NCBI GenBank assembly: GCA_963781675.1 | Contig: CAWAGF010000006.1 | Location: 310,001-374,000, forward strand | Direction: 5' to 3' | Source: SCTD01 sp963781675 | GTDB taxonomy: Bacteria > Actinomycetota > Actinomycetes > Mycobacteriales > SCTD01 | Length of the DNA stretch: 64,000 nucleotides | Shown: piece by piece, positions 8,895 to 21,009 of the stretch | Numbering within the stretch: position 1 is the first letter of the stretch | How the letters are laid out: each line of letters opens with the position of its first letter | Translations under genes and position numbers: made by a program | The notes under the pieces: model-generated | Told to the model about the DNA's origin: nothing | Databases searched by the model: none | Seen by the model: only the letters and a program-made list of their open reading frames with translations

Positions 8895-9135
8895 GCCCCC
8901 TCGGCGCAGGGCGGACCGCGCGCCTCAGCGGCACGCGTCCGCTTCCTCGGCGGCCGCCGCGGCACCGCGTACGCCTTCTGGGACGCGATCACCGGGCTGG
9001 TGGGTCGAGCACGTCACCGGCGCGACGCAGGAGGGCCTCGAGGTGCCGGTCGAGTGGCTGCACGGCGTCGAGGACGCCCGCGCGCGGTGGGTCTGCGTGC
9101 TCGCCGAGCGGCAGGCCCTGCTCCCCGCCCCATGA
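8895..9135 (+). pseudogene. Small conserved-looking ORF upstream of uvrA, frameshifted
   Basis: Two frames join into one plausible small protein: RVRFLGGRRGTAYAFWDAITG in one frame, then WVEHVTGATQEGLEVPVEWL and ARARWVCVLAERQALLPAP in the +1 frame to the TGA at 9135. One extra base at about 8997-8998 explains the switch. I see no acceptable ATG/GTG/TTG in the first frame near a start, so the 5' end is also damaged or wrong; the left boundary is approximate. A TAGCCT -10-like box at 8885-8890 precedes it. I do not recognise the family. This is the only content of the 8844-9228 gap besides the uvrA promoter. Confidence 0.4.
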
Positions 9136-9228
9136 TCGGGAAGCACTCTGTCGGAGGCCGACGTTAGCCTGGGAAACGCCGGGTCTTCCCCTCCGCCGCC
9201 CGGCTGCTGACCTCTCCGATGGGACCTG

Positions 9229-12225
<2,997 letters not shown>

Positions 12226-12252
12226 CCGGCCCCACCCGCGAGCCGCGCGCGG

Positions 12253-12441
12253 TCAGACCGACTCGTCCAGCGGCCGCAGCCTGCCGTACAGCGTGACCCG
12301 GTGCTCGGGCATCCAGAGCAGGCCGGGCACGGGCGGCGCCGACCAGTCGACCTCGACGTCCGGGTCGAGCGCGTGCCGCGCGGCGGTGCGCAGGAGGCGG
12401 CCCGCCAGCTCCTCGCGGGAGAGCAGTGCCGGTGCGGTCAT
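12253..12441 (-). pseudogene. N-terminal remnant of an AurF-like diiron oxygenase
   Basis: A 62-codon frame whose sequence LAGRLLRTAARHALDPDVEV followed by DWSAPPVPGLLWMPEHRVTLYG resembles the N-terminus of p-aminobenzoate N-oxygenase (AurF)-type diiron oxygenases, which continue for about 250 more residues holding the iron ligands. Here the frame ends after RLRPLDESV and runs into the uvrA 3' end, so all ligands are gone. It is divergent from a MerR gene, a pairing I recall from intact actinobacterial loci. It could also be a short expressed orphan protein, but truncation is the simpler reading. Family recognition is from memory of the motif. Confidence 0.55.
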
Positions 12442-12540
12442 GCGGGCTCCAGGGGGTCGGACGCGGGAGGATGTCCCGGTCGGCGCGTACCGTGCCGCGT
12501 ACTGTGTGCCATGAGTCATGGCGAGGTCAAGGAGCAGCGC

Positions 12541-13278
12541 GTGACCGAGGTGCCCCAGGACGGCGTGACCCTCGACGAGCTCGCCCGGCTGTCCGGCATG
12601 ACCGCCCGCAACGTCCGGGCGCACCAGGAGCGCGGGCTGCTGCCGCCACCGCAGGTGCGCGGGCGGGTCGGCTTCTACGGCCAGGACCACCTGGACCGGC
12701 TGCGGATGATCGCCGAGCTGCAGGCGGAGGGCCTGTCCCTGGCGGCGGTGCAGCGCACGATGGCCGACGTCCCCGCGGGGCGGGCCGGCCAGGCGCTGGC
12801 GGTGCGGCGCAACCTGCTCGACGGCTGGGACGACGAGCAGCCGGAGGTCTACGCGCTGGACGAGCTGCGCGGCTGGTTCGGCGAGGACCTGGACCGCATC
12901 CTCGAGCGGGTCGAGAAGATGGCCCTGGTGGTCCGGCTCGAGGAGGGCGTCGAGGTCCTGGCGCCGTCGCTGCTGGGGGCGCTGCGGGACGTCGCGGCGC
13001 TGGGCGTGCCCGCCACCGTCGTGCTCGACGTCCAGGAGCGGCTGGCCCGGGCCACCGACCAGATCGCGGCCGTCTTCGCGGACTTCGTCGTGACGCACCT
13101 CTACCAGCCGGACGGCGACGCCCCGGCGCACGACCTGGTGGAGCTGGGCGAGCTGGTCGACGGGATGCGGCCGCTGGCCGTGCGCGCCACCGTGACCAAC
13201 CTGGGCCGCAGCCTCAGCCGGCAGGTCGAGCGGACGCTGGCGGACACGACGAAGCCGCGGCGCCGCGGGCGGCGGTAG
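12541..13278 (+). CDS. MerR family transcriptional regulator
   Basis: A one-component regulator of 245 residues. The winged helix-turn-helix is at about residues 10-75 (GVTLDELARLSGMTARNVRA, then HQERGLLPPPQVRGRVGFYG), with a long helical C-terminal domain that may bind a ligand or dimerise; no metal-binding Cys cluster is seen. GTG 12541 is preferred because AAGGAG lies 6 nt upstream; ATG 12511 in the same frame, 5 nt after a TACTGT -10-like box at 12500-12505, is the alternative. It is divergent from a truncated diiron oxygenase, which may have been its target. Two 29-bp repeats follow its stop. Confidence 0.85.
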   Translation: MTEVPQDGVTLDELARLSGMTARNVRAHQERGLLPPPQVRGRVGFYGQDHLDRLRMIAELQAEGLSLAAVQRTMADVPAGRAGQALAVRRNLLDGWDDEQPEVYALDELRGWFGEDLDRILERVEKMALVVRLEEGVEVLAPSLLGALRDVAALGVPATVVLDVQERLARATDQIAAVFADFVVTHLYQPDGDAPAHDLVELGELVDGMRPLAVRATVTNLGRSLSRQVERTLADTTKPRRRGRR

Positions 13279-13342
13279 CGGGCGGGTCGGCCGAGCCGCG
13301 GCGCTAGCGGGCGGGTCGGCGGGGCCGCGGCGCTAGCGGGCG
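13276..13342. repeat. 29-bp tandem repeat at convergent gene ends
   Basis: Two 29-bp units (13276-13304 and 13305-13333), 27 of 29 bases identical, each beginning TAGCGGGCGGGTCGGC, followed by a partial third copy TAGCGGGCG from 13334. The first unit contains the MerR stop codon, and the complement of the third copy's start is the stop codon of the CocE-like gene, so the repeat fills exactly the space between the two stops. Confidence 0.85.
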
Positions 13343-15039
13343 AACAGCGTCCGGACGTCGCCCGCACCGACGAGCGGCAGCGTGAGGGAGGTCGTCCTCC
13401 CGAGCTCGAGCGCGTACGTCGGCGTCGGGACGCCGTCGTACGGCTTGGGCGCCGTCCACTCCACCGACGCGGTCTGCACGACCAGCGCGATCCGGTGGCC
13501 CTCGGTGAAGGTCCAGTCGGTCGGCTTGGCGAGCACCGTCGTGCGCAGGCCCGTGCCGTCACCGGGCTGCGCGGAGGCCAGGCCCTTGGCGTAGCGGGTG
13601 TCCAGCCAGCCGCGGGTCACCGGCACGGACGGGAAGCTCCCGGCCGGGTCGACGTCGACCACGGCCGGCGCGAGGGTGGTCCAGGTGCGGTCGGTGCCCA
13701 TGCCGACGCGCACCGTCGGCGCCCCGAACATGCGGACGTCACGGGTGAGCGGCGCGGACACCAGCACCACCTGGTCGCCGTGCACGCCGGGCGTCAGCTC
13801 GGCCATCGCGAGGCTCTCCGAGCCGGCGACCGCGAAGGGCACCGCCGGACCGGGCGCCGCCGCACCGCTGCCCGGTGCGAGGCCGAGCGCCGGGGTGCTG
13901 CCGAGCTCGACCTGCTCCACCTTCGGAGCCGGGCCGGCCAGGACGTCGCCCGCGCCACCGCTGTCCGAGGTCTGGGAGGTGACGGCGGGCAGGGCGCGCT
14001 CGATGCCGTTCTGCACGCCGCCGACCCAGCGGTCCATCCAGCCGAGCTTGGCGAGCCGGTACTCCCCGCCGGGCGTCCCGTGGCCGGAGAAGCGGTCACC
14101 CATGTAGAGCTTGGTGCGCGGGCCCTTCGGCAGCGCGTCCCACAGCCGCAGCGCGGTGTCCTGCTTGACGTTCCAGTCGCCCCAGTTGTGCACGACCATG
14201 ACGGGGATCGTCAGCCTGGAGGCCTGACGGACGTAGTCGCGCTCGACCCAGAAGGCGTCGTAGTCGGGCGTGAGGTCGTAGCCCTTCTCGGTGTGCTGGA
14301 CCTCGTCGCAGACGCGCATGGCGTCGGCGACGCGGCCGGCCCAGTCCGGGGACTGCACGTCGGTGGGCGGCGGGACGGCAAGGCCGAAGTCGAACGCGAG
14401 CGGGGTGTCGAAGCCCTCGTCGGTCGCCGCGCCCGGTCCCTCGTGCCCGAGGACCTCGTTCGTGTACGTGTAGCGCATCCCGCCGGAGTAGGCGTAGTCG
14501 TACCAGCGGCTGATGGCCGCCTCCGGGACGATGGTGGCCAGGCCCTTCGGCTTCGTGATCGCCGCGCCGGTGGCCGTCGTGCCGTCGTACGAGCCGCCGG
14601 TCATGCCGATCCGGCCGCGCGACCAGGGCTGGCGCGCGACCCACTCGACGACGTCGTGCGCCGACTCCTTCTCGCGGGTGCCGCCGTAGTCGTAGCAGCC
14701 GCCGGAGTTCCCGGTGCCGACCACGTCGGCGTACATCCGCGCGTAGCCGCGCGGGACGTAGTCGTCCGCGTCCCCGTTGCGGCCGAGGACGGAGTAGGGC
14801 GAGACCGTCAGGATGCCGTGGGCGGGCAGCACCTTCCCGGCGAAGGTCGGGTGGACGACCTCCAGGTAGATCGGGCCGTGCCGGGTCGGCACGACGTACG
14901 AGCGGGTCTGCTCGCCGTCGACCTGCTGCAGCTGGGCCGGCTCCGGCAGGCTGCTCTGCGCGGGGGCCGCGGTGGCGGGCACCGCGAGGGCGGCGCCGAG
15001 CAGCGCAGCGGCGGCGACCAGGGCGGGGCGGGTGCGCAT
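13333..15039 (-). CDS. Secreted CocE/NonD family alpha/beta hydrolase (X-Pro dipeptidyl-peptidase-like)
   Basis: A 568-residue secreted serine hydrolase. An Ala-rich signal peptide (about 1-25, cleavage near ATAAP) precedes an S15-type alpha/beta-hydrolase domain with nucleophile Ser150 in GGSYDG, Asp in NWGDWNV and His in FSGHGTPG. A C-terminal jelly-roll domain (from about 395, e.g. VRMFGAPTVRVGM) matches the X-Pro dipeptidyl-peptidase C-terminal domain. The start is ATG 15039, with AAGGGGGC just upstream; the longer frame upstream overlaps the divergent transpeptidase gene. Substrates of the family range from Xaa-Pro peptides to cocaine-like and cephalosporin esters; the substrate is not predictable here. 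Confidence 0.88.
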   Translation of the reverse strand: MRTRPALVAAAALLGAALAVPATAAPAQSSLPEPAQLQQVDGEQTRSYVVPTRHGPIYLEVVHPTFAGKVLPAHGILTVSPYSVLGRNGDADDYVPRGYARMYADVVGTGNSGGCYDYGGTREKESAHDVVEWVARQPWSRGRIGMTGGSYDGTTATGAAITKPKGLATIVPEAAISRWYDYAYSGGMRYTYTNEVLGHEGPGAATDEGFDTPLAFDFGLAVPPPTDVQSPDWAGRVADAMRVCDEVQHTEKGYDLTPDYDAFWVERDYVRQASRLTIPVMVVHNWGDWNVKQDTALRLWDALPKGPRTKLYMGDRFSGHGTPGGEYRLAKLGWMDRWVGGVQNGIERALPAVTSQTSDSGGAGDVLAGPAPKVEQVELGSTPALGLAPGSGAAAPGPAVPFAVAGSESLAMAELTPGVHGDQVVLVSAPLTRDVRMFGAPTVRVGMGTDRTWTTLAPAVVDVDPAGSFPSVPVTRGWLDTRYAKGLASAQPGDGTGLRTTVLAKPTDWTFTEGHRIALVVQTASVEWTAPKPYDGVPTPTYALELGRTTSLTLPLVGAGDVRTLFAR

Positions 15040-15170
15040 GCAGCCCCCTTCGACCTCGGCGCGCCGGCTCCTGCCGCCGGACGATCTCGACGTGCCGTTC
15101 TGCGTCGTTCCGGGTGTCTGTCGCGTGCCGTGCCGATACCGTCCGGGCACGCCCCTCCGGAAGGTCCTCC

Positions 15171-16547
15171 ATGCGCCGCCGCACCACCCCCGCACTGACC
15201 CTGCTCGCGGCGCTCGCCGTGCTCGTGCCCGTCCTGCCGGTCGTGGCCGAGGCGCAGGAGGCCACCCCCGCGGCCAGCCCGAGCCCGGTCGTGGCCGCCG
15301 AGCCCAGCCCGACGGCCAGCCCCGCCGCCAGCCCCGTCGCGACTCCGGCCCCCGCCGTCAGCGACACCGCGACCGCCACCCTCGCCCTGAGCGCCTCCGC
15401 GGCCACCGTCGCCGCCGGCCGCCCGGTCGTCCTCACCGTGCGGGCCGCCCGCAGCGGCGCGCCGCTGGTGGCCGAGCCGGTCGACGTGCTCTCCCGCACC
15501 GGTGGCACCACCAGCCAGGTCCGGGTCGGCCGCGTCACGACCGACGGCTCCGGCCTCGCGACGCTGAGCTGGACCCCGCGGGTGACCGCGGAGTACGTCC
15601 TGCGGCTGCCGAGCGGCGCCACGGCCACCAGCGAGCGCCGCGTCGTGCGGGTCCAGCCGCGGCTGTCGGCCGCCGCGCTGCCGGCCACCGTCGGCCTCGG
15701 CGGCACCTCCGTCGTCCGCGGCACCCTCACGCCCGCCTACGCCGGCGCCCGCCTGCAGGTGCAGCGGCGCCTGCCGGACGGCACCTGGCGGGGCGTCGCC
15801 GTCATCGCGACGAGCGCCACCGGTGCGTACTCCTGGTCGGTGAAGCCGGGCATCCCGGCCCGCTACGTCTTCCGGACCGTCCTGCCGGCCCAGCCGGCCC
15901 ACCTCGGAGCGGCCAGCCCGGCCACCGCCGTCCAGGTGCTGGCGCTGCCGGCGTCCGGCCTGCGCCAAGGGGCGAGCGGCCCGGCGGTCTCCGCCCTCGA
16001 GCGGCTGCTGCTCGCGCAGAAGGCCGACGTCGGCCGGCTCGACGGCGTCTTCGACGCCGACCTGCGGCACGCCCTGACCGCCTTCCAGAAGTCCCAGGGC
16101 CTGCCGCGCACCGGGGTGTACGACGCGACGACCCGCGCCCGGCTCTCCAGCCCGCTGCCCGTCCGGCTGCGCTACCCCGCACCCGGCCGCGCCGTCGAGG
16201 TCGACCTGGTCAAGCAGGTGCTCTACCTGTCCGAGGCCGGCCGGCTGGCCCGCATCGTCGACATCTCCAGCGGCAACGACCAGCCGTACACCTCCCAGGG
16301 CGTCGACTACCGGGCGTTCACGCCCACCGGCCGCTTCCGGATCGAGCGCAAGATCGACGGCATCCGGGTGAGCCACCTCGGCGAGCTCTACCGGCCGGCG
16401 TACTTCTTCCGCGGCTGGGCGGTCCACGGCAGCCCGAGCGTGCCGGCCTACCCCGCCAGCCACGGCTGCATCCGGGTGACCAACAGCGCGCAGGACCGGC
16501 TCTTCCCGCTGCTCACCGTCGGGACGCCGGTCAGCATCTACCGCTAG
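15171..16547 (+). CDS. L,D-transpeptidase (YkuD) with peptidoglycan-binding domain
   Basis: Exported cell-wall enzyme making 3-3 peptidoglycan cross-links; 458 residues. A signal peptide (about 1-28) is followed by an Ala/Pro/Ser-rich spacer, two Ig-like beta segments (about 65-260), a PG_binding_1 repeat (LRQGASGPAVSALERLLLAQ to about 325) and a YkuD catalytic domain. The active-site motif is ASHGCIRV, with the cysteine at about 432, and the conserved HG of VHGSPS lies just before it. The start is ATG 15171 with GGAAGG upstream. Divergent from the CocE-like gene; its TAG overlaps the SsgA-like stop by 4 bp (CTAG). All catalytic residues are present. Confidence 0.92.
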   Translation: MRRRTTPALTLLAALAVLVPVLPVVAEAQEATPAASPSPVVAAEPSPTASPAASPVATPAPAVSDTATATLALSASAATVAAGRPVVLTVRAARSGAPLVAEPVDVLSRTGGTTSQVRVGRVTTDGSGLATLSWTPRVTAEYVLRLPSGATATSERRVVRVQPRLSAAALPATVGLGGTSVVRGTLTPAYAGARLQVQRRLPDGTWRGVAVIATSATGAYSWSVKPGIPARYVFRTVLPAQPAHLGAASPATAVQVLALPASGLRQGASGPAVSALERLLLAQKADVGRLDGVFDADLRHALTAFQKSQGLPRTGVYDATTRARLSSPLPVRLRYPAPGRAVEVDLVKQVLYLSEAGRLARIVDISSGNDQPYTSQGVDYRAFTPTGRFRIERKIDGIRVSHLGELYRPAYFFRGWAVHGSPSVPAYPASHGCIRVTNSAQDRLFPLLTVGTPVSIYR

Positions 16548-16957
16548 CTGTCGCTGGTGAGCAGCCGCTCGAGCAGGGCGTCCACCGCGTCGTCCACGTC
16601 GTAAGGCGTCGCGGCGTCGGTGCGGTCCAGGAAGTCGCGCGCGAGCTCCCGCGGGACGCTGACGCAGGCGGCCCGTCCGGGGCGGGCCAGCTCGAACCAG
16701 ACCCGGTCCCGCAGCTCGTCCGGGCGGATCCGGACCTCGCCGTCGCCGGTCGGCTCGGACAGCCCGTAGCGCAGGAAGTCGCGCAGCACGACCCACCGCC
16801 CGCGGGGGAGGGCCGGGTGGTCCGGCTGCGCGGTGAGGACGAGCTGGACGGCCAGCGGGTCGGTCGGCTCCCAGAGCAGCTGGAGCACCGTGCGGCGGCC
16901 GCGACCGGTCTGCCCGTCGTCGGAGATGACGACCTCGGCAGTGATCGGCGACGGCAC
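16544..16957 (-). CDS. SsgA-like sporulation/cell division regulator
   Basis: A small (137-residue) member of the actinobacteria-only SsgA-like family, which directs septum site selection and cell-wall remodelling in sporulating species. Diagnostic segments are DPLAVQLVLTAQ, GRWVVLRDFLRYGLSEPTGD and EVRIRPDELRDRVWFELARP, then VPRELARDFLDRTD, collinear with SsgA/SsgB. GTG 16957 (MPSPITAEVV) is the start; the frame runs on upstream only as antisense to uvrC. It overlaps the L,D-transpeptidase stop by 4 bp and diverges from uvrC. Which of the SsgA-G subgroups it belongs to cannot be told. Confidence 0.8.
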   Translation of the reverse strand: MPSPITAEVVISDDGQTGRGRRTVLQLLWEPTDPLAVQLVLTAQPDHPALPRGRWVVLRDFLRYGLSEPTGDGEVRIRPDELRDRVWFELARPGRAACVSVPRELARDFLDRTDAATPYDVDDAVDALLERLLTSDS

Positions 16958-17011
16958 CCGACCAGGGTGGCAGCCGCGCTCCGCAGGGGCGACCCGGGGG
17001 TGCCGCGGACG

Positions 17012-17023
17012 TAGGCTGGAGGC
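17012..17023 (+). promoter_or_regulatory. uvrC leaderless promoter (-10 TAGGCT)
   Basis: TAGGCT at 17012-17017 lies six nucleotides before the uvrC GTG (17024). That spacing puts the transcription start on the start codon, so the mRNA should have no leader, and no Shine-Dalgarno is present. I see no convincing -35. Confidence 0.55.
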
Positions 17024-19073
17024 GTGGCAGACCCGTCGTCGTACCGTCCGGCGGCGGGGACGATCCCGACGTCGGCGGGGGTCTACAAGTTCCGCGACGC
17101 GACGGGTCGTGTGGTCTACGTCGGCAAGGCGAAGTCCTTGCGCAGCAGGCTGAACAGCTACTTCGCCGACCTGTCGGCACTGCATCCGCGGACGCGCCAG
17201 ATGGTGACCACGGCCGCGTCCGTCGAGTGGACCGTGGTGCAGACCGAGGTCGAGGCGCTCCAGCTGGAGTACTCCTGGATCAAGGAGTTCGACCCGCGCT
17301 TCAACGTCAAGTACCGCGACGACAAGAGCTACCCCTCGCTGGCCGTCACGCTGCACGAGGACTTCCCCCGGCTGCAGGTCATGCGCGGGCCCAAGAAGAA
17401 GGGCGTCCGCTACTTCGGGCCGTACGCCCACGCCTGGGCGATCCGGGAGACGCTCGACCTGCTGCTGCGCGTCTTCCCGGCCCGCACCTGCTCCAACGGC
17501 GTCTTCAAGCGGGCCGAGCAGGTCGGCCGGCCGTGCCTGCTCGGCTACATCGACAAGTGCTCGGCGCCCTGCGTCGGCAAGGTCGACCAGCAGACCCACC
17601 GCGAGATCGTCGCCGACTTCTGCGACTTCATGGCCGGCCAGTCCGGCCGCTTCGTCAAGCGGCTCGAGAAGGAGATGGCCGAGGCCGCGCAGGCGATGGA
17701 CTACGAGCGGGCCGCCCGGCTGCGCGACGACATCGGCGCCCTCACCCGGGCGACCGAGAAGCAGGCCGTCGTGCTCGCCGACGGCACCGACGCCGACGTG
17801 GTGGCCGTGGCCGAGGACCAGCTCGAGGCCGCGGTGCAGGTCTTCCACGTGCGCGGCGGCCGCGTCCGCGGGCAGCGGGGCTTCGTCGTCGACAAGGTCG
17901 AGGAGCTGACGACGGGCGAGCTGGTCGGGCAGTTCCTCGCCCAGGCGTACGGCGAGGAGCCCGACGTCGAGGAGGTCGCGATCGACCGCCGGATGGCGCC
18001 GGGCGCCGGGGTGCGGCTGCGCAAGGACAACGACGACGTCCCGCGCGAGGTCCTCGTCCCGGCGCTGCCGCCGGACCTCGACGTCCTGCAGTCCTGGCTG
18101 TGCGACCTGCGCGGCACGAACGTGCAGATCCGCGTCCCGCAGCGCGGCGACAAGCGGGCGCTGCTGGAGACGGTCGAGCGCAACGCCAAGCAGGCCTTCG
18201 CGCTGCACAAGACCAAGCGGGCCAGCGACCTCACCGCCAGGTCGCTGGCGCTGTCCGAGCTGCAGGAGGCCCTCGACCTGGCCGAGGCGCCGCTGCGCAT
18301 CGAGTGCTTCGACGTCAGCCACGTCCAGGGCACCAACGTCGTCGCCTCGATGGTCGTCTTCGAGGACGGGCTGGCCCGCAAGAGCGAGTACCGCCGCTTC
18401 GCCGTCCGCGGGCACGACGGCGTCGACGACACCGCCTCCATGCGCGAGGTCGTCCGACGGCGCTTCGCGCGCTACCTCGACGAGCGGGTGGAGACCTCGC
18501 AGCTCGACGTCGCGGACGAGCACGTGGACCCGACCGTGCGAGGCGGCATCGACCCGGAGACCGGCCGGCCGCGGAAGTTCGCCTACCCGCCGCAGCTCGT
18601 CGTCGTCGACGGCGGCCAGCCGCAGGTCGCTGCTGCGCAGGCAGCCCTCGACGAGCTCGGCATCGACGACGTCGCCCTCGTCGGGCTGGCCAAGCGGCTG
18701 GAGGAGGTGTGGGTCGCCCGGCCAGGAGGACCCGGTCATCCTGCCGCGCACCAGCGAGGGGCTCTACCTGCTCCAGCGCGTGCGCGACGAGGCGCACCGC
18801 TTCGCGATCGCCTACCACCGGCAGAAGCGGTCCAAGGCGATGACCAGCTCGGCGCTGGACGGCATCGCGGGGCTGGGGGAGACGCGCCGCAAGGCGCTGC
18901 TGCGACACTTCGGCTCGCTCAAGCGGCTCAAGGCCGCGACGGTCGACGAGGTGATGGAGGTGCCGGGCATCGGACGGCGCACCGCAGAGGCGGTCCTGGC
19001 AGCAGTGGCGGCACCCGTGGCGGAGCAGGCCGCGCCGGCCTTCGACCCGGTGACCGGCGAGGTGGTGGCGTGA
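17024..19073 (+). CDS. uvrC: Excinuclease ABC subunit C (UvrC), frame interrupted at 18716
   Basis: Dual-incision nuclease of nucleotide excision repair, 683 codons when repaired. Domains: GIY-YIG nuclease at the N-terminus (TSAGVYKFRD and VVYVGKAKSLRSRL), Cys cluster CSAPCVG, UVR motif (about 205-240), an RNase H-like nuclease (RIECFDVSHVQGTNVVASMV, VVVDGGQPQV) and tandem HhH at the C-terminus (GIAGLGETRRKALLRHFGSL). The frame breaks at 18716: removing one G restores VWVPGQEDPVILPRTSEG and runs to TGA 19073. As written, the HhH domain is lost. The total length is 3n+1, as expected for one inserted base. It overlaps rapZ by GTGA. Confidence 0.93.
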
Positions 19074-19945
19074 CCGCCCCGTCGCCGCTGCAGCTCGTCG
19101 TCGTCACCGGCCTGTCCGGCGCCGGCCGCTCCACCGCGGCCAAGTGCCTGGAGGACCTCGGCTGGTTCGTCGTCGACAACCTGCCGCCGTCGCTGCTGCC
19201 CACGATGGTCGACCTCGGCTCCCGGTCGCAGGGCGCCGTGGGCCGCATCGCCGTCGTCGTCGACGTCCGCTCCCGCGCGTTCTCCTCCGACCTGCGCACC
19301 GCCCTCGACGAGATCGAGAAGCGCGGCGTGCACCCCCGGGTGCTCTTCCTGGAGGCCGGCGACGAGGCGCTGGTGCGCCGCTTCGAGAGCGTCCGCCGGC
19401 CGCACCCGCTCCAGGGCGAGGGCCGGCTGGTCGACGGCATCGTCCGCGAGCGCGGCCTGCTGCGCGACCTGCGCGGCTCGGCCGACCTGGTCCTGGACAC
19501 CAGCGTGCTGAACGTCCACGAGCTGCGCGGGAAGGTCGCCGCCGCCTTCGGCGACCCGGCCGACGAGTCGCGCCTGCACCTGACCGTCCTGTCGTTCGGC
19601 TTCAAGTACGGCCTGCCCGTCGACGCCGACCTCGTCGCCGACGTCCGCTTCCTGCCGAACCCGCACTGGGTCCCGGACCTGCGCCCGCACACCGGCAAGG
19701 ACGCCGCCGTGCGCGACTACGTGCTGGCGCAGGACGGCGCGACCGAGTTCCTCGACCGGTACGAAGGGCTGCTGCGCCTGGTGTTCGGCGGCTACGAGCG
19801 CGAGGGCAAGCGGTACGCCCTGGTGGCGGTCGGCTGCACGGGCGGCAAGCACCGCAGCGTCGCCATGAGCGAGCAGCTCGCCGGCCGGCTGGCCGGCGAG
19901 GGCGTCGACCTGCAGGTCGTGCACCGCGACCTGGGGCGCGAGTGA
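19070..19945 (+). CDS. rapZ: RNase adapter protein RapZ (YvcJ family P-loop ATPase)
   Basis: A nucleotide-binding protein of 291 residues. Walker A is VTGLSGAGRST (about 11-21, with Arg in place of the usual Lys), Walker B-like IAVVVDVRS, and the C-terminal signature is VAVGCTGGKHRSV. In E. coli RapZ controls glmZ decay; actinobacteria lack that sRNA and the role there is not settled. The GTG at 19070 overlaps the uvrC stop (GTGA). It belongs to the conserved uvrC-rapZ-yvcK-whiA cluster and is joined to yvcK by an 11-codon bridging frame. Confidence 0.93.
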   Translation: MTAPSPLQLVVVTGLSGAGRSTAAKCLEDLGWFVVDNLPPSLLPTMVDLGSRSQGAVGRIAVVVDVRSRAFSSDLRTALDEIEKRGVHPRVLFLEAGDEALVRRFESVRRPHPLQGEGRLVDGIVRERGLLRDLRGSADLVLDTSVLNVHELRGKVAAAFGDPADESRLHLTVLSFGFKYGLPVDADLVADVRFLPNPHWVPDLRPHTGKDAAVRDYVLAQDGATEFLDRYEGLLRLVFGGYEREGKRYALVAVGCTGGKHRSVAMSEQLAGRLAGEGVDLQVVHRDLGRE

Positions 19946-19977
19946 GCGCGGCCCCGAGCCGGCAGGTGTCCTGGTGA
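19942..19977 (+). other. Bridging mini-ORF between rapZ and yvcK (11 codons)
   Basis: GTG at 19942 overlaps the rapZ TGA (GTGA). The frame reads MSAAPSRQVSW and ends at TGA 19975-19977, which overlaps the yvcK GTG (GTGA). Ribosomes leaving rapZ could thus be delivered to yvcK across a 28-nt gap. The upstream ribosome-binding site of yvcK itself is weak. The peptide is probably incidental. Confidence 0.45.
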
Positions 19978-21009
19978 GCCGGCACGCCGCGGGCGCCGGC
20001 CGCCACGCCGCCGGCTCGGTCGTCCCCGCGGACGGGCCGCGCGTCGTCGCGCTGGGCGGCGGGCACGGGCTGTCCGCGATGCTCCAGGCGCTGCGCCAGG
20101 TGACCCCGAACCTCACCGCCGTCGTCACGGTCGCCGACGACGGCGGCTCGAGCGGCCGGCTGCGCACCGAGCTCGGCGTCCTGCCGCCCGGCGACCTGCG
20201 GATGGCGCTCGCCGCGCTGGCCGGCGACGACGAGTGGGGCCGCACCTGGGAGCAGCTCCTCCAGCACCGCTTCGGCGGCGACGGGCCGCTGGCCGGGCAC
20301 GCCGTCGGCAACCTCGTCCTGGCCGGGCTGATCGAGTCGACCGGCGACCAGGTGGCCGCCCTCGACCTCACCGGCCGGCTGGTCGGTGCGGTGGGCCGGG
20401 TGCTGCCGATGAGCTGCGCCCCGCTGGAGATCGTCGCGCAGGTGCTCGGCCTGGACCCGGACGACCCCGGCCGGCCCACCGAGGTGGTCGGCCAGGTCGC
20501 CGTCGCCACGACCGCGGGCACCGTCGCGGCGCGTCCACCTGCGCCCCGCGGAGCCGGCCGCCTGCGAGGAGGCGGTGCAGGCCGTCCTCGATGCCGACTG
20601 GGTCGTCCTCGGGCCGGGGTCGTGGTTCACCAGCGTCCTGCCGCACCTGCTCGTGCCCGGGCTGCGCGACGCGCTGGTCCGCACCTCCGCCCGCCGCCTG
20701 GTGTGCCTCAACCTCGCCCCGCAGACCGGCGAGACCGACGGCTTCTCGCCCGAGGCCCACCTCGAGGTGCTGGCCGGCCACGCGCCCGACCTCGCGGTCG
20801 ACGTGGTTCTCGCGGACGCCCGCGCCAGCGGCGACGCGCATGGTCTGATGGCCAGCGTCGGCGCGTCGGGCGGGCAGCTGGTCCTCGCCCCCGTCGCCCA
20901 CGACGACGGGACCCCGCGGCACGACCCCGACCGGCTGGCCGAGGCCCTCGCCGGAGTCCTGATCCAGACAGCGCACAGCAGCACCCCGGAGGCACGTGCA
21001 TGGCGATGA
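19974..21009 (+). CDS. yvcK: Gluconeogenesis factor YvcK/CofD-like protein, frame interrupted at 20526
   Basis: Member of the UPF0052/CofD fold, 345 codons when repaired. YvcK-type proteins bind UDP-sugars and influence cell-wall synthesis and carbon source use. Clear motifs are VVALGGGHGLSAML (nucleotide loop), VTVADDGGSSGRLR, HAVGNLVLAGLIE and, after the break, VVLGPGSWFTSVLPHLLVPG. One extra G at 20526 (after GTC) breaks the frame; removing it joins TTAGTV to RRVHLRPAEPAA. The total length is 3n+1. The 3' end overlaps whiA by 10 nt. GTG 19974 is chosen because it overlaps the bridging ORF. Confidence 0.9.

Noticed and set aside
16544..18751. A 735-codon minus-strand frame containing the SsgA-like gene
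   Set aside because: Only the last 137 codons, from GTG 16957, match the family; the rest is antisense to uvrC.
17227..18843. A 538-codon plus-strand frame inside uvrC
   Set aside because: It is an Arg/Pro/Gly-rich out-of-frame reading of uvrC with no recognisable domain.
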